Shown: in pieces, positions 35,328-44,646 of the stretch
How the letters are laid out: each line of letters starts with the position of its first letter
Position numbering within the stretch: position 1 is the stretch's first letter
Origin: Bacteroidaceae bacterium
Lineage (GTDB): Bacteria > Bacteroidota > Bacteroidia > Bacteroidales > Bacteroidaceae
Length of the DNA: 60,132 nucleotides
Reading direction: 5' to 3'
Assembly (NCBI GenBank): GCA_024398535.1
Contig: JAKSIY010000002.1
Location: 1-60,132, forward strand
Position numbers and translations under genes: made by a program
The notes under the pieces: model-generated
What the model was told of the DNA's origin: nothing
What the model saw: the letters and a program-made list of their open reading frames with translations, nothing else
Databases searched by the model: none

Positions 35328-38200
35328 TGGTCCGACGTCTGCCAGCCATATTGCTGGTAATGCTGACCGCTATGTCTGTATCTGCCCAGAGTCTGGACAG
35401 GTCAGTCCGTTCTGCTGTATCCGACTATTTTGCCGGATACAGTTGTAATGTCTCTACGTCTTCGCCCGTAAAGGTGAAGAGCACGGTTATCAGTAGTGCG
35501 GGAAAGACCATCAGTGTAACTCTTGATGAGGTCTATTCATATCAGCTTCTTACCCAGGAGATGGTTGAGGAGACATACGCCGGATTACGCAGTGCCCTGC
35601 CTTCACAGGCCAGGAATTATGCGCTGACCATAATCAGCGATGACCGTAAGATAAGCCAGTTGGTTCCTGAGAGCCTCAGGAAGGATTACAAGGGTAATCA
35701 TCCCTACCGTAAGGTCCGTAATGACGGGCCTGCCTGGGTTACTCCTCTCTCAAAGCCTTACAAGGTTGATAAGGGTCTGACAGGGCATCACCTTGCTGTA
35801 ACTCCGAGTCATGGCTATTACTACAGTATCAAGGATTCTGTCTGGAAGTGGCAGCGTCCTTCACTCTATTCTACAAGAGAGGATCTTCTGACTCAGTCAA
35901 TTGTATATCCGTTCCTGATTCCCATGCTTGAGAACGCGGGTGCAGTTGTGTGGAGTGCCAGGGAAAGGGACTGGCAGGTCAACCAAGTGATAGTTGACAA
36001 TACATCTCCGCGATCGCAGTTCCGCAGGTCCGGAAAGTGGGAAGAGGTCTTTGGCCAGGGTTACAGTCAGGATTCATCCAGAATCTGTCAGGCCCAGACT
36101 GCATCGGCAGAACGAATCCAGGCCAGACGCAAACCGGATGCCTCTGTGACATGGAGACCATCAGTGCCGGAAGACGGCGACTATGCCGTATATGTATCCT
36201 ACCGCTCATTCCCTCAGAGCATAAGCGATGCCCACTATACCGTACACCATGCGGGTGGAACGACTGAATTTTCTGTCAATCAGAAGATTGGTGGAGGAAC
36301 ATGGGTTTATCTGGGTACCTTCCATTTTCACGGAGGTACTTCAGACAATGCCAAGGTGGTGCTTGACAATTCCAGCTCTTCTGAAGGAGTCGTGTCGGCC
36401 GATGCCGTCAGGTTTGGTGGCGGAATGGGCGATGTCTCCAGATTCGGACAGACCAGTGGCAAGCCGCGCTATCTTGAAGGTGCAAAGTACTATGCAAGGT
36501 TTGCAGGTGCACCTGATTCGGTTTACCTGAAGTATGACAACAAGGATGACTACAATGAGGATATCCAGACGCGTCCCCGCTTTACAAACTATATCTCTGG
36601 CGGTTCCGCGTTCAACAGAATCAATGAGGGCGCCGGGGTGCCGATAGAACTATCTCTTGCTCTGCATACCGATGCCGGATACGGGCAGGATTCCATAATA
36701 GGTACTCTTGGAATATACACGACAAGGCATAATGACGGCGTGCTGGGATCTGGCATCAGCCGTGACATATCACGTGATCTGGCGCACTTTGTCCTGAATG
36801 GACTGGATGAGGATATGACAAGGGTTATAGGTCAGGACTGGAATCTGCGTGGACTATGGGACAAGAACTACTGTGAGAGCCGTGAGCCGAATGTGCCGTC
36901 AATGATTTTGGAACTTCTGTCGCATCAGAATTTCAAGGATATGAAATTTGCTCATAATCCTATGTTCCGCTTTGAGGTTGCACGCTCTGTATATAAGTCA
37001 TTGCTGAGGTATGAGGCGTTCATGAACGGAACTGATTACTGTGTTCAGCCACTTCCTGTTACTCATTTCCGGATAACTGAGACCGGAAACAGGGGACAGC
37101 AGCTGAAGCTTCAGTGGAATCCGGCCATTGATCCTGCCGAGCCTACGGCAAAGCCGAACGGATACATTGTATATACGCGTATTGGTGACGGAGGTTTTGA
37201 TAATGGTACTCATGTGCGCAGGAACAGCTTTGAATTCACTCCGGAGCCGGGTCTGATATACAGTTTCAAAGTGACTGCAGTCAATGATGGCGGAGAAAGC
37301 ATGCCTTCTGAGATTCTTTCTGCATCGCTGGCTCGGAAAAGCCGATATACTGTTCTTGTCGTGAACGGTTTCCAGAGGGTGTCGTCGCCGTATATCATTG
37401 ATTCTCCTGATGAACAAGGACTTGATGTTTCAGAGGATTTCGGCGTCCAGTACGGGGTGGCCCCGGTATTCAGCGGCATTCAGCAGGGATTTGATCCTGA
37501 GAAGATAGGCATCGAGGATGAAGGTGGCCTTGGATTCAGCGGGGATGAGTATGACGGAATGCTTGTCGCCGGTAATACTTTTGACTATGCCTACGTTCAC
37601 GGACGTTCCATACGTACCCTGCCGGAGTGCTCGTTCGTTTCATGCAGCCGTGCTGCACTTGAGGATGGGCTTGTCTCTCTTGAGGATTATATGGTTGTGG
37701 ACCTGATATTGGGACTTCAGAAGAGAGATTACAGTGACGTTTTCAATGGAGACGGTTTTCAGACTTTCCCTGCCTCACTGCGCAAGATTATTGACGATTA
37801 TCTTTCCGGAAGGGGAAGGCTATTGGTCAGCGGCTCATACGTAGGAGCTGACCTGCGCTCTGCAGAGGAACGTGACTTCCTGAAGAACGTGCTCCACTGT
37901 AGCTGGGGCGGCTCTGTCAGGGATGGGAGCGAGGATTCTGTGACAGGACTCAAGAGCACAATTGGCCTGTCCCGTGATCCCGGCAAGACATTCTATCCTC
38001 TGCAGTATCCGGACATAATCCAGCCGGAACCAGACGGAGTTGCGATATTTGCATACAGCAAGAGCCGTTACAGTGCGGGAACTGCTTATCTGGGGCGTAA
38101 CAGCAGGGTGGTAGTGCTGGGCTTCCCGATTGAGAACATAAAGGAGAACAACATGCGTGACAGGGTGATGGCATCGCTTATCTCGTACCTCATGCAATAA
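35327..38200 (+). CDS. Secreted multidomain amidase_3-like protein with golvesin-like and Fn3 domains
   Basis: The protein is 957 residues with a Sec signal (residues 1-21). An amidase_3-like Zn site can be pieced together: His162 (PSHGYYY), Glu185 (TRED), His447 (LALHTD) and Glu529 (LELLSHQ). Between the second and third ligands, about residues 225-365, sits a golvesin-like beta domain (VFGQGYSQDSS to VSADAVRFGG). A fibronectin type III domain follows at about 575-670, and a C-terminal alpha/beta domain (VLVVNGFQRV to the end). Related Bacteroidales proteins are often labelled xanthan lyase, but the Zn ligands suggest peptidoglycan amidase activity. It is coupled by TGATG to the small gene upstream. 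Confidence 0.75.
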   Translation: MVRRLPAILLVMLTAMSVSAQSLDRSVRSAVSDYFAGYSCNVSTSSPVKVKSTVISSAGKTISVTLDEVYSYQLLTQEMVEETYAGLRSALPSQARNYALTIISDDRKISQLVPESLRKDYKGNHPYRKVRNDGPAWVTPLSKPYKVDKGLTGHHLAVTPSHGYYYSIKDSVWKWQRPSLYSTREDLLTQSIVYPFLIPMLENAGAVVWSARERDWQVNQVIVDNTSPRSQFRRSGKWEEVFGQGYSQDSSRICQAQTASAERIQARRKPDASVTWRPSVPEDGDYAVYVSYRSFPQSISDAHYTVHHAGGTTEFSVNQKIGGGTWVYLGTFHFHGGTSDNAKVVLDNSSSSEGVVSADAVRFGGGMGDVSRFGQTSGKPRYLEGAKYYARFAGAPDSVYLKYDNKDDYNEDIQTRPRFTNYISGGSAFNRINEGAGVPIELSLALHTDAGYGQDSIIGTLGIYTTRHNDGVLGSGISRDISRDLAHFVLNGLDEDMTRVIGQDWNLRGLWDKNYCESREPNVPSMILELLSHQNFKDMKFAHNPMFRFEVARSVYKSLLRYEAFMNGTDYCVQPLPVTHFRITETGNRGQQLKLQWNPAIDPAEPTAKPNGYIVYTRIGDGGFDNGTHVRRNSFEFTPEPGLIYSFKVTAVNDGGESMPSEILSASLARKSRYTVLVVNGFQRVSSPYIIDSPDEQGLDVSEDFGVQYGVAPVFSGIQQGFDPEKIGIEDEGGLGFSGDEYDGMLVAGNTFDYAYVHGRSIRTLPECSFVSCSRAALEDGLVSLEDYMVVDLILGLQKRDYSDVFNGDGFQTFPASLRKIIDDYLSGRGRLLVSGSYVGADLRSAEERDFLKNVLHCSWGGSVRDGSEDSVTGLKSTIGLSRDPGKTFYPLQYPDIIQPEPDGVAIFAYSKSRYSAGTAYLGRNSRVVVLGFPIENIKENNMRDRVMASLISYLMQ

Positions 38201-38212
38201 CATAAAACAGCT

Positions 38213-38539
38213 ATGTATAAAATTCAGGCAAATCAGTCCGGGACACGTTCTATTGAGGTGTCAGAAGAGAATTTGAAGACTATAAGGGACAATCATCTGT
38301 TTCAGTGGCTGCTTGACAGCAATGGTCTTGTAACGGAAGAGGTTCTTGAGAAACTTCGTCTGAATGTCCGTTCAATACTTACCAGCAGTGCCAATGTTGA
38401 CAAACCGCTTCTGGACCTGTGCATTGACGTGATTTATCACAATGACATGAAGGCCTTGGGCCTGCATAACCTGATGTCACTCTATGGAGAGTGGGTAAGG
38501 GAGAATCCAGAGTCGGAACCGGAAAACGAAAACCTGTAA
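38213..38539 (+). CDS. Small protein of unknown function
   Basis: A 108-residue acidic protein without signal peptide or membrane segment. It appears helical (EENLKTIRDNHLFQWLLDSN, VLEKLRLNVRSILTS) and ends in a Glu/Asn-rich tail. The stop overlaps the ygiQ start by one base (TAATG), so its translation may drive ygiQ. I do not recognise the family. Confidence 0.7.
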   Translation: MYKIQANQSGTRSIEVSEENLKTIRDNHLFQWLLDSNGLVTEEVLEKLRLNVRSILTSSANVDKPLLDLCIDVIYHNDMKALGLHNLMSLYGEWVRENPESEPENENL

Positions 38540-40356
38540 TGTCACTCTGGTTACCGACTACCAGGAAGGAATGTGACCAGCGTGGGTGGGATCAGCTTGA
38601 CGTGATCCTGTTCAGCGGCGATGCTTACGTGGATCATCCCTCGTTCGGTGCTGCTGTGATAGGGCGTGTGCTTGAGGCACAGGGACTCCGGGTTGCAATC
38701 GTTCCACAGCCTAATTGGCAGGATGACCTCAGGGATTTCCGAAAGCTTGGGGCTCCAAGGCTGTTCTTCGGGGTCTCACCGGGAGCCATGGACTCAATGG
38801 TGAACCGATATACTGCCAACAAGCGTCTCCGCAGTGAAGACGCCTATACGCCGGAAGGCCGTCACACCGGTCGTCCGGAATATCCGTCAGTTGTCTATAC
38901 GCAGATACTGAAACGGCTCTTTCCCGACGTTCCGGTAGTGCTGGGTGGTATTGAGGCATCGCTCAGGCGCTTCACGCATTACGATTACTGGCAGGATAGG
39001 CTTCTTCCTAGTTTCCTGCTGGAGAGCGGAGCGGACTATCTGACCTACGGCATGGGAGAGCAGCCGATTGTTGCCATTGCAAAGGCATATCTGGAACATG
39101 GTGCCGATGCAGACCGTTTTATCCGTCTGCAGCCACAGGTTGGATTTGTATGTAACAGCCCAGAGGAGATTCCGCATGGAGTAGGAGAGCAGGACCGGAT
39201 CCTGAATTCCCATGAGAAGTGTCTGGCTGACAGGCGATGCCAGGCAGAGAATTTCAGAATTATTGAAGAGGAATCAAACAGGATCCATGCTGACAGGATA
39301 ATTCAGCAGACAGCAAACAGATATGTTGTGGTCAACCCTCCTTATGAGCCTATGACCACCCAGGAACTGGATGCAGTCTATGATCTTCCTTATACAAGGT
39401 TGCCTCATCCAAGATACAAGGGAAAGCGGATTCCTGCCTATGAGATGATCCGCCATTCCGTGACCCTTCACAGAGGCTGCTTTGGCGGCTGTGCGTTCTG
39501 TACAATCTCTGCCCATCAGGGAAAACAGATTGTGAGCAGGAGCCAGGAGAGCATACTCAAGGAGGTGCGGGCCATCACTCAGATGGAGGATTTCAAGGGG
39601 TATATATCTGATCTTGGCGGACCTTCTGCAAACATGTATATGCTGAGCGGAAAGGACAAGACCATCTGCGACAAGTGCAGGCGTCCTACATGTCTGCACC
39701 CTAAGGTGTGCCCGAATCTGAATACAGATCTTAGTCCGCTTGTGGAGCTGTACAGAAAGGCAGACAGGGTTCCCGGTGTAAAGAAGACATGCATCGGCAG
39801 TGGTGTCAGGTATGACATCATCCTGCATCGCAGCGGGGATCAGAAGGTCGATGCCTCTCACGTGGAGTATGCAAAGGAACTCATAGCCAATCACGTCAGC
39901 GGCAGGCTTAAGGTTGCTCCGGAGCATACGTCAGACAAGGTCCTGAATCTGATGCGAAAGCCGTCTTTCAGACAGTTCGGGCAGTTCAAGCAGATGTTTG
40001 ACGGCATAAACCGTGAATGCGGCCTGAAGCAGCAGATCATACCATACTTCATCAGCAGCCATCCTGCCTGTACTGAGGCAGACATGGCAGAACTTGCAGT
40101 TCTTACCAAGAGGCTGAATTTCCATCTGGAACAGGTGCAGGACTTTACTCCGACCCCTATGACATTGAGTACGGAAATATTCTATACAGGAATCAACCCG
40201 TATGACATGAAGCCGGTATTCACGGCAAGGCGTCCGGAGGAGAAACTGGCACAGAGACAGTTCTTCTTCTGGTACGAACCTGCCCAGCGTAACCGCATCA
40301 TTGCAGAACTGAAAAGGATTGGCAGGGCAGACCTGATAAAACAGTTGTTTTCCTGA
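38539..40356 (+). CDS. ygiQ: YgiQ family radical SAM protein (UPF0313)
   Basis: The protein is 605 residues from ATG 38539; an upstream in-frame extension overlaps the previous gene and is rejected. The radical SAM cluster motif is Cys314-Cys318-Cys321 in RGCFGGCAFC, flanked by an N-terminal B12-binding-like domain (DVILFSGDAYVDHPSFGAAVIGRVLE) and a C-terminal extension, the UPF0313 layout. A second Cys-rich stretch (CDKCRRPTCLHPKVCPN) follows. The reaction of YgiQ proteins is not established. Confidence 0.93.
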   Translation: MSLWLPTTRKECDQRGWDQLDVILFSGDAYVDHPSFGAAVIGRVLEAQGLRVAIVPQPNWQDDLRDFRKLGAPRLFFGVSPGAMDSMVNRYTANKRLRSEDAYTPEGRHTGRPEYPSVVYTQILKRLFPDVPVVLGGIEASLRRFTHYDYWQDRLLPSFLLESGADYLTYGMGEQPIVAIAKAYLEHGADADRFIRLQPQVGFVCNSPEEIPHGVGEQDRILNSHEKCLADRRCQAENFRIIEEESNRIHADRIIQQTANRYVVVNPPYEPMTTQELDAVYDLPYTRLPHPRYKGKRIPAYEMIRHSVTLHRGCFGGCAFCTISAHQGKQIVSRSQESILKEVRAITQMEDFKGYISDLGGPSANMYMLSGKDKTICDKCRRPTCLHPKVCPNLNTDLSPLVELYRKADRVPGVKKTCIGSGVRYDIILHRSGDQKVDASHVEYAKELIANHVSGRLKVAPEHTSDKVLNLMRKPSFRQFGQFKQMFDGINRECGLKQQIIPYFISSHPACTEADMAELAVLTKRLNFHLEQVQDFTPTPMTLSTEIFYTGINPYDMKPVFTARRPEEKLAQRQFFFWYEPAQRNRIIAELKRIGRADLIKQLFS

Positions 40357-40389
40357 GAGCAGTTTTTTTTGAATTAATAGCAATTGGAA

Positions 40390-40421
40390 TTTGCACTATT
40401 CCCCATTTTTGGCGAATTTTG
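40390..40421 (+). promoter_or_regulatory. Candidate pfp promoter
   Basis: TTTG (40390-40393), a 20-nt spacer and GAATTTTG (40414-40421, one mismatch to TAnnTTTG) lie about 40 nt before the pfp ATG. Confidence 0.5.
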
Positions 40422-40461
40422 CAGAGTAATAGAGATATAATAACGCAAATAATATAGAACA

Positions 40462-42108
40462 ATGACAAAAAGCGCATTACAGATTGCACGTGCTGCCTAT
40501 CAGCCAAAGCTGCCAAAGGCTCTGCGTGGTGCATTGAAGGCTGTTGAGGGTGCTCCTACACAGTCAGTTGCTGACCAGGAAGAGGTTAAGAAGCTCTTCC
40601 CTAACACATATGGCATGCCATATCTGAAGTTTGAACCGGTTGAGGGCCAGATGGCTACAGCCCAGATCAACGTAGGTGTAATCCTCTCAGGTGGTCAGGC
40701 TCCTGGTGGTCACAACGTTATCTCAGGTCTCTTTGACGGTATCAAGAAGCTGAACCCAGCCAACAAGCTTTATGGCTTCATCCTGGGTCCTGGTGGCCTT
40801 GTTGATCATAATTACATGGAGCTTACTTCTGATATCATTGACGAGTACCGTAACACAGGTGGTTTCGATATCATCGGTTCCGGTCGTACAAAGCTTGAGA
40901 AGAAGGAGCAGTTTGACAAGGGTCTTGAGATCTTGAAGCAGCTTGACATCAAGGCTCTTGTTATCATCGGTGGTGATGATTCAAATACCAATGCCTGCGT
41001 TCTTGCCGAGTATTACAAGGCAATCGGTGCCGGCGTTCAGGTAATAGGCTGTCCTAAGACAATTGACGGTGACCTGAAGAACTCTGAGATTGAGGCTTCA
41101 TTCGGTTTTGATACTGCTACAAAGGTATATTCTGAGGTAATCGGTAACATTGAGCGTGACTGCAACTCTGCAAAGAAGTACTGGCACTTCATCAAGCTGA
41201 TGGGTCGTTCTGCATCGCACGTAACTCTTGAGTGCGCTCTTCAGACCCAGCCGAACATCACCCTTATCGGTGAGGAGGTTGAGGCTAAGAACCAGACTCT
41301 TGACGATGTTGTTACATATATTGCTGAGATCGTTGCCGAGCGTGCAAGCCGTGGCATGAACTATGGTGTTGCTCTTGTTCCGGAAGGTCTGATTGAGTTT
41401 ATTCCTGCTATCAAGAGACTTATCTCTGAGCTGAATGACCTCATTGCTGCCAACCAGGCTGAGTTTGACAAGATTTCTGCTGAGGAGAAGATTGCCTTCA
41501 TTGCTGCACATCTGTCAGCTGAGAACGCAGCTATCTTCAAGTCACTCCCTGCAGGCGTAAGCCGTCAGCTTGCCCTGGAGCGTGACCCACACGGAAATGT
41601 ACAGGTTTCTCTGATTGAGACAGAGCAGCTGCTTGCTGATATGGTTGCAGTCAAGCTTGCTGAGTGGAAGAAGGAGGGTAAGTTCGTTGGCAAGTTCGCT
41701 ACACAGCATCACTTCTTCGGTTACGAAGGCCGCTGCGCAGCTCCTTCAAACTGGGATGCTGACTACTGCTACAGCCTTGGTTTCAACGCATCGATGCTGA
41801 TTGCTGCCGGCAAGACCGGTTACATGTCATCAGTAAAGAATACCTTCAAGCCAGCTGACGAGTGGATTGCCGGTGGTATTCCTATCACTATGATGATGAA
41901 CATGGAGAAGCGTAACGGTGAGATGAAGCCTGTTATCAAGAAGGCTCTCGTTGAGCTTGACGGTGCTCCATTCAAGTTCTTCGCTTCAAAGCGTGCTGAG
42001 TGGGCTAAGGAGACTGCATTCGTATATCCTGGTCCTATCCAGTACTTTGGCCCAGCTGAGGTTGCTGACCAGCCAACCAAGACACTTACACTTGAGCAGA
42101 GCAAGTAA
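40462..42108 (+). CDS. pfp: Diphosphate-fructose-6-phosphate 1-phosphotransferase
   Basis: This enzyme phosphorylates fructose-6-phosphate with pyrophosphate, reversibly. The 548-residue length matches the long PPi-PFK form. The phosphate-donor loop is GGDDSNT (Gly170 to Thr176); Asp172 in the second-glycine position of ATP enzymes is the usual mark of PPi use. The catalytic motif PKTIDGD is at 198-204, and MGRSASHVTLE and PEGLIEF are further PFK motifs. Using PPi saves ATP, in line with fermentative metabolism. The next gene begins directly after its stop. Confidence 0.95.
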   Translation: MTKSALQIARAAYQPKLPKALRGALKAVEGAPTQSVADQEEVKKLFPNTYGMPYLKFEPVEGQMATAQINVGVILSGGQAPGGHNVISGLFDGIKKLNPANKLYGFILGPGGLVDHNYMELTSDIIDEYRNTGGFDIIGSGRTKLEKKEQFDKGLEILKQLDIKALVIIGGDDSNTNACVLAEYYKAIGAGVQVIGCPKTIDGDLKNSEIEASFGFDTATKVYSEVIGNIERDCNSAKKYWHFIKLMGRSASHVTLECALQTQPNITLIGEEVEAKNQTLDDVVTYIAEIVAERASRGMNYGVALVPEGLIEFIPAIKRLISELNDLIAANQAEFDKISAEEKIAFIAAHLSAENAAIFKSLPAGVSRQLALERDPHGNVQVSLIETEQLLADMVAVKLAEWKKEGKFVGKFATQHHFFGYEGRCAAPSNWDADYCYSLGFNASMLIAAGKTGYMSSVKNTFKPADEWIAGGIPITMMMNMEKRNGEMKPVIKKALVELDGAPFKFFASKRAEWAKETAFVYPGPIQYFGPAEVADQPTKTLTLEQSK

Positions 42109-43035
42109 TTGACTGCCACAGGTAAAAATATCAGTAAGAGGGGGTCTTCCAGCAGGCAGTCTTCTGCCAAGGGGAGACCCTCTTCTTCTTCCGGAAGAAA
42201 GAGATCTGCCCCAAAAGCCCGTAAGGGCCGCAGCAGCTCAAGACGCCGGGAGTCGATGCCTCTTTGGCTTCATTGGATGATAACCGGTATGTTCCTTGCA
42301 GTATTAGCCGGAGCATTCTACTGGTTTATGATCCGCCCTTATGCATACCGGTGGAAGCCTTGCTATGGAAGCAAGGAGTATCAGGTGTGCATCCCGACTG
42401 GTTTCCATATCTGTGGAATTGATGTCTCGCATCATCAGGGACACATTGACTGGAGTATGGTTGCCCAGAGGGACGAGAGACAGTTTCCGCTGTCATTTGC
42501 CTTCATAAAGGCAACTGAAGGAGCTACATTCCTTGACGGTAATTTCTATCAGAATGTTGATTCTGCAAGAAATGCCGGCCTGATGTGTGGCGCGTACCAC
42601 TTCTTCATACCTTCAACATCAGCTGCAAGACAGGCTGATTTCTTCATTCATAATGTCTCACTTGAAGCCGGCGATCTTCCCCCTGTCCTTGATGTTGAGA
42701 AGAAACCGGAATCCAGACAGCAATTCCGGCATGATGTCCTGTCGTGGCTTCAGACTGTTGAGAAGTATTATGGTGTTCGTCCAATCATCTATACCTCAGA
42801 CAGATTCCTGAAAGCATATCTGTCAGGTCCGGAGTTTGAGTCCTATCCGTTATGGATAGCACATTACTATGTGGATTATCCTGAGTCTGACATGGAGTGG
42901 AAATTCTGGCAGTTCACGGACCGTGGCCGTGTGGATGGTATCAGGGAACAGACCGATATCAATGTGTTCCAGGGCAGTGCCTCGTCGCTTGACTCGCTCA
43001 GAGTCAGGAAATCTGTCCCAGCTATGGGAAAATGA
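42109..43035 (+). CDS. GH25 muramidase with basic N-terminal region and membrane anchor
   Basis: GH25 enzymes cleave the beta-1,4 link between MurNAc and GlcNAc. The frame from TTG 42109 gives 308 residues: a Ser/Arg/Lys-rich tail (1-49), a membrane segment (about 56-74) and the GH25 domain with Asp105 (GIDVSHHQG) and Asp195/Glu197 (VLDVEKK). The start is uncertain: TTG directly abuts the pfp stop, while ATG 42256 has a GGGAG upstream and would remove the basic tail. Bacteroidales GH25 proteins often have such basic tails, so I favour the longer form. Topology suggests a periplasm-facing catalytic domain. Confidence 0.85.
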   Translation: MTATGKNISKRGSSSRQSSAKGRPSSSSGRKRSAPKARKGRSSSRRRESMPLWLHWMITGMFLAVLAGAFYWFMIRPYAYRWKPCYGSKEYQVCIPTGFHICGIDVSHHQGHIDWSMVAQRDERQFPLSFAFIKATEGATFLDGNFYQNVDSARNAGLMCGAYHFFIPSTSAARQADFFIHNVSLEAGDLPPVLDVEKKPESRQQFRHDVLSWLQTVEKYYGVRPIIYTSDRFLKAYLSGPEFESYPLWIAHYYVDYPESDMEWKFWQFTDRGRVDGIREQTDINVFQGSASSLDSLRVRKSVPAMGK

Positions 43036-43048
43036 TAGGGATTTTCCC
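43026..43048 (+). terminator. Hairpin over the GH25 stop codon
   Basis: GGGAAAAT (43026-43033) pairs perfectly with ATTTTCCC (43041-43048) around a 7-nt loop that includes the stop codon. A T run follows about 6 nt later. Possible weak terminator. Confidence 0.4.
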
Positions 43049-43093
43049 CTGCCTTTTTAGGTAATTTCCCCATGCTGGGTAAAACTCCATTGC

Positions 43094-43101
43094 TATTTTT
43101 G
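43094..43101 (+). promoter_or_regulatory. Candidate -7 element for the low-complexity protein gene
   Basis: TATTTTTG fits TAnnTTTG and lies 40 nt before the ATG at 43142. No convincing -33 element is present. Confidence 0.4.
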
Positions 43102-43141
43102 CAGTGGAGATACTCCAGATAACAAATAGCAAAGAACAAAT

Positions 43142-44599
43142 ATGCGTAAATCTGCTTTTTTAATTTTGGTTGCCCTTGTTTCAATGGGTGCATCTGCTCA
43201 GAGAAATGATCTCTATTCCAGCAAGAAGAGTACAAGTGTTGGAACGACAGTAGAGGTTGTACCTCAGCCATCAGCCACGACTGCGCCACAGACTGTTCCT
43301 GTCCAGCCTCAGGTACAGGCTCCTGCCAGGACAGACTCGTATGAGTGGGATGAGGATGCCTACAACCGCCGTCGCCCATATACCGCTGATGCAGCGGCTG
43401 ATGCTGACATTGTATATGTACACGATACGGTTTATGTGGAAAATACAGTGTATGTAGATGATGACGAAGATGATTACAAATATTCTGTACGTCTGATCCG
43501 TTTCCATGGTCCAGACCTGGTTTATCATATAAGCAGTCCATACTACTGGGATGTCGTATATTCACTTGACTGGGGACGTTACAGCTATTACTGGGACTGG
43601 GATTTCTATCTGGATCCATGGTCGCTCCATTGGCATTCGTACTATGATCCATTCTACTATTCTACATGGTACCCGCATTATCACAGCTACTATGATGCAT
43701 ACTATAGCTTTGGTTACGGATATACTTATGGAGGGTATTTTACCGGACTGTACAATCCTTGGTACGGTGGATACTACTATTCTTCAGGAAGCATTGGCCG
43801 CAGGGACCGTTTCGTTCCGAACCGACAGTTGAATGCCGGATGGGACCGCCAGCTGGCCGGTGTCAACAGACGTGACATGCGTGACAGCTTTGCTGGTTCA
43901 ACAAGACTTGATTCCAGACTCGTGACAGAGTCAAGAAGCAGGATTGCATCTACAGGTCAGACACGTACTGCTACAACAGGCACGGCTTCCAGAACTCAGG
44001 TTTCTTCAAGAAGCCAGCAGGATATAACCTCAGCAAGGAATCAGGCTCTGTCTGGAACAGCAACCAGGACACAGGCCGGAACCGCAACCAGGACGCAGAC
44101 TGGAACCGTGACTAGGACACAGACTGGAACAGCAACCAGAACGCAGGGTTCTGCCCAGGCTACGCGCAGCACTCAGTCTGGAACTACATATTCAAGGCCT
44201 AGCAGTACCAACAGCCAGTCCAGCCGTTCTATTTCCTCTTCTTCTTCAAGTTCTGCAAGAAGCATTACTTCTTCACCTTCCGGTTCTGTCAGAAGTGTGA
44301 CATCGCAGCCTACATCAAGAAGCTCGCAGTCATCTTCAGTTTCCAGAAGTGTATCCAGCAGCGTCAGCTCTCCATCAAGAAGTTCCTCAAGTGCATCGAG
44401 CAGTGCTACCAGAAGTTCCAGCTCATATAGCTCCAGCTCCAGTCCGGTAAGAAGCTCAAGCTCAAGCAGCAGCTCATTCAGCTCAAGCAGCAGTTCTTTC
44501 AGTTCCGGTGCTACACGTAGCAGTTCTTCAAGCAGTAGCTTCTCTTCTGGTGGAGGAGTATCCAGAAGTTCTGTATCTTCAGGTGCTGGCCGTCGTTGA
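43142..44599 (+). CDS. Secreted low-complexity protein: Tyr/Trp-rich then Ser-rich
   Basis: A 485-residue protein with a Sec signal (1-19, ending ASAQ). In order it has a Pro/Gln/Val segment, an acidic part with repeated VYVHDTVYVENTVYVDDDED, a Tyr/Trp/His-rich block (about 118-220, with many YY and YW pairs), an Arg/Asp stretch, four 8-residue GTATRTQ-type repeats (about 305-336), and a final 130 or so residues made mostly of Ser with Arg, Thr and Gly. There is no recognised catalytic domain. It may be surface-exposed or envelope-associated and disordered. The reading frame is long and signal-led, so it is likely real. A FadL-like outer membrane gene starts 47 bp later. Confidence 0.8.
   Translation: MRKSAFLILVALVSMGASAQRNDLYSSKKSTSVGTTVEVVPQPSATTAPQTVPVQPQVQAPARTDSYEWDEDAYNRRRPYTADAAADADIVYVHDTVYVENTVYVDDDEDDYKYSVRLIRFHGPDLVYHISSPYYWDVVYSLDWGRYSYYWDWDFYLDPWSLHWHSYYDPFYYSTWYPHYHSYYDAYYSFGYGYTYGGYFTGLYNPWYGGYYYSSGSIGRRDRFVPNRQLNAGWDRQLAGVNRRDMRDSFAGSTRLDSRLVTESRSRIASTGQTRTATTGTASRTQVSSRSQQDITSARNQALSGTATRTQAGTATRTQTGTVTRTQTGTATRTQGSAQATRSTQSGTTYSRPSSTNSQSSRSISSSSSSSARSITSSPSGSVRSVTSQPTSRSSQSSSVSRSVSSSVSSPSRSSSSASSSATRSSSSYSSSSSPVRSSSSSSSSFSSSSSSFSSGATRSSSSSSSFSSGGGVSRSSVSSGAGRR
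44054..44149 (+). repeat. Four 24-bp tandem repeats inside the low-complexity gene
   Basis: Four in-frame copies encode GTATRTQA, GTATRTQT, GTVTRTQT and GTATRTQG. The copies differ at synonymous positions, so they are not recent exact duplications. Confidence 0.85.
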
Positions 44600-44646
44600 A
44601 CGGAGATGTGATACTTATTGATTATTGATAACTAAAGAAACAATAC

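Noticed and set aside
44054..44149. CRISPR-like short tandem repeat
   Set aside because: The 24-bp units are contiguous, in frame and encode 8-residue repeats within a protein; there are no spacers.
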